A DNA stretch of 11,899 nucleotides, taken from the NCBI GenBank assembly GCA_004151065.3, contig NWUY0300003900.1:95926-107824 (forward strand). Reading direction: 5' to 3'. The position numbers were made by a program, and so were the translations under genes. This DNA is from Larix sibirica. Taxonomy: Eukaryota; Streptophyta; Pinopsida; Pinales; Pinaceae. Below, piece after piece: positions 8,600 through 11,899 of this stretch (positions are counted from its first letter, which is position 1; every line of letters begins with the position of its first letter). Below the pieces are notes generated by a model, which made no database searches, was not told the origin of the DNA, and worked only from the letters and a program-made list of their open reading frames with translations.

Positions 8600-8981
8600 T
8601 CCTGGGAGTATTGATACTATTGAGAAACCTATAAGAATAGGACACAAGATTAAGTTCCCTTGTAATATTAGCAAGGCATATCACCTTACTAATTTCTACG
8701 TTGCTATCCTAAAGGTACAAAGAGTACGATCCCTAGTTGAATGGTCTTCTTCTCCTAAGCAACCTACAGTTTCCTAGAAACCCATTCACAATTTGGTTAG
8801 TAAAGTGATTGAGTTGATGAAATATTTGACGAATCCCATTATTCCCTTGGAGAGTGTTAATATTGAAGTGGTCAATCGATGTAATATTCGGTTGATACCA
8901 CTCTTCCCTTGGAGAGTCACAATATTGAAGTGGTCGAATTGATGCAAATATTGGTTTATCCTGTTTGGAGTGTGATGTGAC
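8600..8981 (+). pseudogene. Decayed coding remnant with 21-residue repeats (gag-pol linker region)
   Basis: The frame reads KPIRIGHKIKFPCNIS, KAYHLTNFYVAILKVQRVRS, LVEWSSSPKQPTVS, a TAG at 8775-8777, then KPIHNLVSK and a run of 21-residue repeats, before a TGA near 8980. One base is missing inside the second repeat, shifting the frame. The first 60 residues look like a small folded or strand-rich segment, but I cannot name it. It sits between the basic 11-residue repeat stretch and the protease, on the same strand, so it is probably part of the same polyprotein. Confidence 0.5.
8805..8978 (+). repeat. 63-bp tandem repeat coding for 21-residue units, about 2.7 copies
   Basis: Units begin at 8805 (63 bp), 8868 (62 bp, one base lost) and 8930 (partial). 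Shared landmarks are CCCTTGGAGAG (8844 and 8906) and AATATTGAAG (8859 and 8921). In protein the units read VIELMKYLTNPIIPLESVNI and VVNRCNIRLIP then LFPLESHNIE, followed by VVELMQILVYPVWSV. The PLES-NIE core is the best conserved part. Confidence 0.85.
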
Positions 8982-9165
8982 TACCGATTGTATCACTTCT
9001 AGTTCTAAACCTCATTGACAAGTAGGAACACTCGTTCACTTCGAGTGAGACCCCACCAAGCTATAGGATTTCTTCCTTTCAATAGGATAGTCTAGCTAGG
9101 CATCACATTCCTTCTTTCCCCCCCTTAATTCAAGTTAAACATCACATGTTTTTTTTAATATTGTT

Positions 9166-9468
9166 TATGAAGGAGCCTCTATTAGTATTTTGTTTGCATA
9201 TTCTTGAAATGCTTTGGGTTATTCTCCTAACATTGTGTCAGCTACCATTCCACTGCTATCCTTTGATAGAAGACCTAGCGAGCCTTTGGGGTTTCATCCT
9301 CAATTTCCTATTACATTAGGTGGAAAGACTATCTTAGTTAGTTTTATTATTATGGATGGACCTATGCTCCTTGGATGTCATTATGTCTATGATATGAATT
9401 CTGTGGTTTCTACGCTTTTTCATGTGATACATTTTCCTCATAATGGATTCTTTGCCACTATTGATTAG
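9166..9468 (+). pseudogene. Ty3/gypsy retropepsin (aspartic protease) domain, catalytic Asp lost
   Basis: This is the protease that would cut the element polyprotein. One frame gives YEGASISILFAYS, a TGA, NALGYSPNIVSATIPLLSFD, RRPSEPLGFHPQFPITLGGK, then MLLGCHYVYDMNSVVSTLF and VIHFPHNGFFATID. Plant gypsy proteases start with a D-x-GAS-x-SIL catalytic loop. Here the Asp codon is TAT (Tyr, 9166-9168), so the enzyme would be dead. The SFDRRPSEPLG and LGGKT strands, the LLG-YVYDMN flap-end segment and the FPHNG---TID end all match the family order. The usual Leu-Asp-Phe-Asn-like residues just before MLLG are shortened (MDGPMLLG). A TAG follows TID where Gln is usual. Confidence 0.85.
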
Positions 9469-10238
9469 CTAGGTTCCCTTTACCTAAATTGAGATTAAGT
9501 GTTCCCTTTGTTTGTTTCTATTTTTTTGGTAGCCACTACCATTCCATGAGTGAATTATGTGGCCTCGTATGCCATGCATTCAGTTTCTACTGGGAAAGAG
9601 CCTTTGAATTCATACCCTCCTTCTTATGACTTGGCTCTAGTAGTTGACCAAGTGATTTATCCAATGGGGGCATTGGAGGTTTTTCTCTCCCCTATTTTTC
9701 CAAGAAAATGTTCTAATATATGTTCTCTTTGGGATGACATCCTCCCTTAGATGACACTCTCCTAGAGGTTATGATCGATTCTAACATTCCTTTGTATACT
9801 TCCATCCTTCCCAAAGACCGTCTCCCTGGATTGGACCTAGTTGCAATCAAATCTAACCCCAATTTTCCTTTGAGTAAGATCTCAATGTTTGTAGATCCTC
9901 AAATAGTGGAATTTTTGAGTCTTTGGACGTTATCATCGATAACAAAATTGGTGTTCCTGATGAGTTTGATTCTTTTAGCATAGCTTTAAATGATTGCAAT
10001 GACGAGTCTTTTGATGTAGAACCTATTATTGATTTAAACTTTGATCTTCCTCATGAGTTTGATCTTATTGATTATAGGTCCTCATGCCTTGGTGTTCTTG
10101 AGTCTTTGCTAATATACTCTACCCCGGTATCGAATATTATGGAGGTAATTAAATCTACACAAACCCTTATCAAAGTAACTTATATCAAATATTTCTTTTT
10201 AATTTTTTCAGATATGATCATGGTATTGTTGTTTCTTG
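9469..10238 (+). pseudogene. Protease-to-reverse-transcriptase linker of the gypsy polyprotein (remnant)
   Basis: The protease frame continues to about 9750 with stops (NYVASYAMHSVSTGKEP, SYPPSYDLALVVDQVIYP, CSNICSLWDDILP). It then shifts to another frame (LPKDRLPGLDLVAIKSNPNF, 9807-9866) and to a third (DVIIDNKIGVPDEFDSFSIA, NDESFDVEPIIDLNFDLPHE, FDLIDYRSSCLGVLES, from 9923). The stretch is acidic, Pro-rich and low in complexity, as expected for the spacer that precedes reverse transcriptase in plant gypsy elements. No RT motif is reached. The sequence becomes AT-rich after about 10130 and ends at the junction near 10239. Confidence 0.6.
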
Positions 10239-10301
10239 TGTTGGAATCGATTTAATACTGAGAGGGGGGGTGAATCAGTATTAGTGCAGTTATGAACAAT
10301 T
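10239..10301. repeat. Element-end-like motif with 9-bp inverted repeat around a G-rich run
   Basis: TGTTGGAATCGATT begins at 10239, and TG at the start of TGTTGG is a common LTR terminus. TAATACTGA (10253-10261) is the exact reverse complement of TCAGTATTA (10275-10283). The 13-base spacer contains seven consecutive G residues (10264-10270). Placed where the gypsy polyprotein remnant stops, it probably marks the edge of another insertion. Its class cannot be fixed from one copy. Confidence 0.5.
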
Positions 10302-10303
10302 NN
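10302..10303. other. Two undetermined bases (NN)
   Basis: The only ambiguous bases in the window lie between the G-rich inverted repeat and the AT-rich inverted repeat. They may mark an assembly join or a sequencing failure at a hairpin or homopolymer. Continuity across this point should be treated with caution. Confidence 0.95.
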
Positions 10304-10309
10304 TTGTTG

Positions 10310-10399
10310 TTTATTTTAACTATATATAATAATAATAGAAATACTAATAATAAAATTGATAGTTTTATATATAATATTAAATATAATAGTTAAAATAAA
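10310..10399. repeat. AT-rich 14-bp inverted repeat (foldback)
   Basis: TTTATTTTAACTAT (10310-10323) is the exact reverse complement of ATAGTTAAAATAAA (10386-10399). The 62 bp between are almost pure A/T and partly self-complementary. It is followed by an A-rich tract (10396-10450). It could be a small foldback or MITE remnant, or simply AT-rich DNA. No target-site duplication is evident. Confidence 0.6.
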
Positions 10400-10481
10400 C
10401 CAAAAAAAAACCCAAATAAACCAACACAAAACAAAAAAATCCCAAACAAAATAGAATTGCATTTTGCCACTTACCATTTGA

Positions 10482-10694
10482 TGGACCAAACGAACTAGTG
10501 CGAATATGAAAGCGCTCATAGAAGGAAAAGTGGTGCACGGCCACATGATCCAATGCAAATTCGAGGTAAGAAATTTTCTAGGAAGCATTCTTTTGAACAT
10601 GTATGCAAAGTGCTGAAGAATGGAGGATAGAAGCCAAGTGTTTGACGAATCTGATCTCAGGCTATGCATAGAATGGATTTTCTACTTTCGGTAG
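10482..10694 (+). pseudogene. Pentatricopeptide-repeat (PPR) protein fragment, dead
   Basis: PPR proteins bind organellar RNA in mitochondria or chloroplasts and aid editing, splicing or stability. One frame reads ANMKALIEGKVVHGHMIQC, KFEVRNFLGSILLNMYAKC, a TGA, RMEDRSQVFDESDL and RLCIEWIFYFR before a TAG at 10692-10694. The GK-VHGH-I segment, the N-MYAKC motif and the -VFDE segment in that order are diagnostic of P-L-S-type plant PPR proteins, spanning about two repeat units. Plant PPRs have many such units and usually no introns, so this is a small truncated relic. The TGA replaces the Gly usual after MYAKC. The upstream frame closes at a TGA (10479-10481), and the homology starts soon after the A-rich tract. 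Confidence 0.88.
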
Positions 10695-11160
10695 ATGTTG
10701 CACAGGTATTATTCGAACTGGTTTACTGATTTATTATCATTTTTTTATTATATTGTGTAAGCCATAGAATTAAACCCTAGCAGCTGAAAGTTAATTCATA
10801 ATATTTGTAGGATTGAGTTCCATGGTTTAATCGCTCTCCATCTTTTTTTTTATTACGGCCTTATTTAATTTCATGGATAGTATTTAACCCTAGTTTACCC
10901 TCATCCTTTGCCTAGGTCATGGAAATACAGTCATATCTATATTCTTTTCATTCCTTGATTCTTCCTTCGATCTGTTTCTGTACAGATTTCTTTTTTTTTA
11001 ATTAAAAAGCACATTCATTCATGTGAAACTTCATTATCCTCTGCAGCATAGATGAATGCAGATAAACGATAACACTTGATGCAAGATGTAAGATAGGACT
11101 TTTAATACACATGCAATAGGCTCTCTTAAGTGAGATGAAAGAAAACCGAAAGATTAGCCA
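10695..11160. other. Non-coding stretch between the PPR and CAMTA relics
   Basis: No gene is recognised. The right part (about 11000-11160) is probably the 3' untranslated region of the CAMTA pseudogene read on the - strand. Two telo-box-like AAACCCTAG/AACCCTA matches (10772-10780 and 10886-10892) and a small inverted repeat ATCTGT/ACAGAT (10970-10975 and 10982-10987) are present, with no evident partner gene. Confidence 0.5.
10984..11005 (-). other. Poly(A)-like tract downstream of the CAMTA pseudogene
   Basis: On the - strand the sequence reads TTAATTAAAAAAAAAGAAA, with nine consecutive A residues at 10999-10991. It lies about 160 bp beyond the final stop of the CAMTA pseudogene, in the correct orientation for a reverse-transcribed poly(A) tail. 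Nine bases is short, and AT-rich DNA makes chance plausible. Confidence 0.4.
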
Positions 11161-11899
11161 TTACTCTGGAGTGGACATGAGGACATCTTCCTCATTTGTT
11201 TCATAGTCGATTAACATTTGGAACTTCCCATCAGAATTTCCTTCAATGTCAACCTTAGTTTGTTTGAAATCCAAAATTCGTCGATATTGATGCCATGCTT
11301 CTGGATATTAGATCATAGACTGAACCTATGCGAGAGCCTTTTCTATACCAGCTTCAGTTTTCTTTCTTGCAGCTCGCAAAAAATTATAATCATAATTTTC
11401 AATATGATCATCATCTTGTGCTTTTGAGACTTCAATAACTTTATCTGCTCAAAAACCACGCAACCCAACTCCTTTACGTCTCCAACGCAAGATTTATTTT
11501 TCCACAACCCCAACTGACCAAATGATCTTTTTGTAATTTTTCCTGACCTGATTCCCTCTTACATGTGCCTGGATTTTCACAATTTTCTGACGAATAATCC
11601 GAAAATACCTTCGACCCTTCCAACCACAGAACTTTCTCTGTATGCATATGGATGTTGCATTCAGAGTCTCATCATGGTTACCTAGCCTAGATTTCTTTTG
11701 GACATAAACACATGAAAGTGCTTGTTTTTCTGGCATTCCACCCTTTCCATCTCCATATTCAATTGCCTGCCTCCTTCGGAATGAATGCATTCGAAAGGCT
11801 GTTTGGATGCGGGCTGCCGCTTGAGCAGCGTTTCTAACTGCAGCAAGTGAATCTTTTAATGACAACTGATCTTCTCCACCTCCATCAAGTTGCACAACA
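11161..11899 (-). pseudogene. CAMTA (calmodulin-binding transcription activator) C-terminal pseudogene, partial
   Basis: CAMTA factors are nuclear Ca2+/calmodulin-responsive regulators of stress genes. The - strand frame is open from the edge to 11497, with DQLSLKDSLAAVRNAAQAAA, then IQ motif 1 (IQTAFRMHSFR, 11776-11808), IQ motif 2 (IQRKFCGWKGR, 11611-11643), IQ motif 3 (IQAHVRGNQVR, 11542-11574) and the calmodulin-binding segment (WSVGVVEK, stop, ILRWRRKGVGLRGF; 11520-11452). Homology runs on past the stop: NYDYNFLRAARKKTEAGIEK, ALA, stop, VQSMI, stop, YPEAWHQYRRILDFKQTKVD, and ends at TAA 11161-11163. Premature stops lie at 11494, 11449, 11326 and 11308. The frame never shifts over 739 bp. 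IQ motif 2 has Cys where Arg is usual. The DNA-binding CG-1, TIG and ankyrin parts would lie beyond the right edge. No intron is seen. The number of stops makes a live gene very unlikely. Confidence 0.93.

Larger units (their letters stand above)
6127..10238 (+). mobile_element. Decayed Ty3/gypsy-type element, 5' half (coding remnants through protease)
   Basis: Several decayed coding blocks lie in the same orientation and end with a gypsy-type aspartic protease and an acidic linker, which is the order expected upstream of a reverse transcriptase. No reverse transcriptase, RNase H or integrase follows, because the unit stops at a junction near 10239. I cannot prove that all blocks belong to one insertion: the 6127-6845 block may be a separate element. 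No LTR was identified at the left end. Confidence 0.55.

Noticed and set aside
10316-10669. 117-codon open frame on the - strand
   Set aside because: It is the antisense shadow of the PPR fragment plus the AT-rich foldback. The + strand gives clear PPR motifs, and the - strand product has only low-complexity Ile/Phe runs at its end.
10772-10892. Two telo-box-like AAACCCTAG / AACCCTA matches
   Set aside because: They are single short matches 114 bp apart, not tandem, with no live gene downstream. Chance is likely in AT-rich plant DNA.
11218-11427. 69-codon open frame on the + strand
   Set aside because: It overlaps, in antisense, the C-terminal part of the CAMTA pseudogene, whose family features are on the - strand.
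1-11899. tRNA, rRNA, CRISPR or bacterial operon features
   Set aside because: None was seen by eye on either strand. The protein homologies are all of plant nuclear type.

Overview
The window looks like intergenic or heterochromatic nuclear DNA from a land plant with a large, transposon-rich genome. The plant assignment rests on three protein homologies read by eye: a plant-type Ty3/gypsy integrase and protease, a pentatricopeptide-repeat (PPR) fragment, and the C-terminal end of a CAMTA transcription factor. A gymnosperm-like giant genome would fit the AT-rich, CpG-poor, heavily decayed repeats, but that is inference. I see no intact gene. Every recognisable coding segment carries in-frame stops, frameshifts or truncation.

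Layout, left to right. Positions 1-945 hold nothing recognisable. Positions 946-4235 are the 3' half of an old Ty3/gypsy element on the + strand. It comprises an RNase H tail, the integrase (HHCC zinc finger plus a damaged catalytic core), a long decayed post-integrase reading frame, a polypurine tract and a probable 3' LTR with a 20-bp tandem repeat and a TATA box. Positions 4236-6126 hold no gene. Positions 6127-10238 look like the 5' half of another element, also on the + strand. It comprises a gag-like or otherwise unidentified coding remnant, a second coding remnant, a stretch with a 33-bp (11-residue) tandem repeat, a stretch with a 63-bp (21-residue) tandem repeat, a retropepsin domain whose catalytic Asp is lost, and an acidic linker. 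It stops before any reverse transcriptase. No reverse transcriptase is visible anywhere in the window.

Positions 10239-10400 are a junction zone: an element-end-like motif with an inverted repeat, two undetermined bases (NN) and an AT-rich inverted repeat. Positions 10482-10694 (+ strand) are a short PPR pseudogene fragment. Positions 11161-11899 (- strand) are a CAMTA pseudogene that runs off the right edge. It keeps three IQ motifs and the calmodulin-binding segment, has four premature stops but no net frameshift, and is followed about 160 bp downstream by a poly(A)-like tract, which suggests a retrocopy.

Nothing here is likely to make a working protein. The interest lies in the poorly characterised accessory reading frames and internal repeats of the two gypsy elements, and in the CAMTA and PPR gene relics lying side by side next to an element junction.
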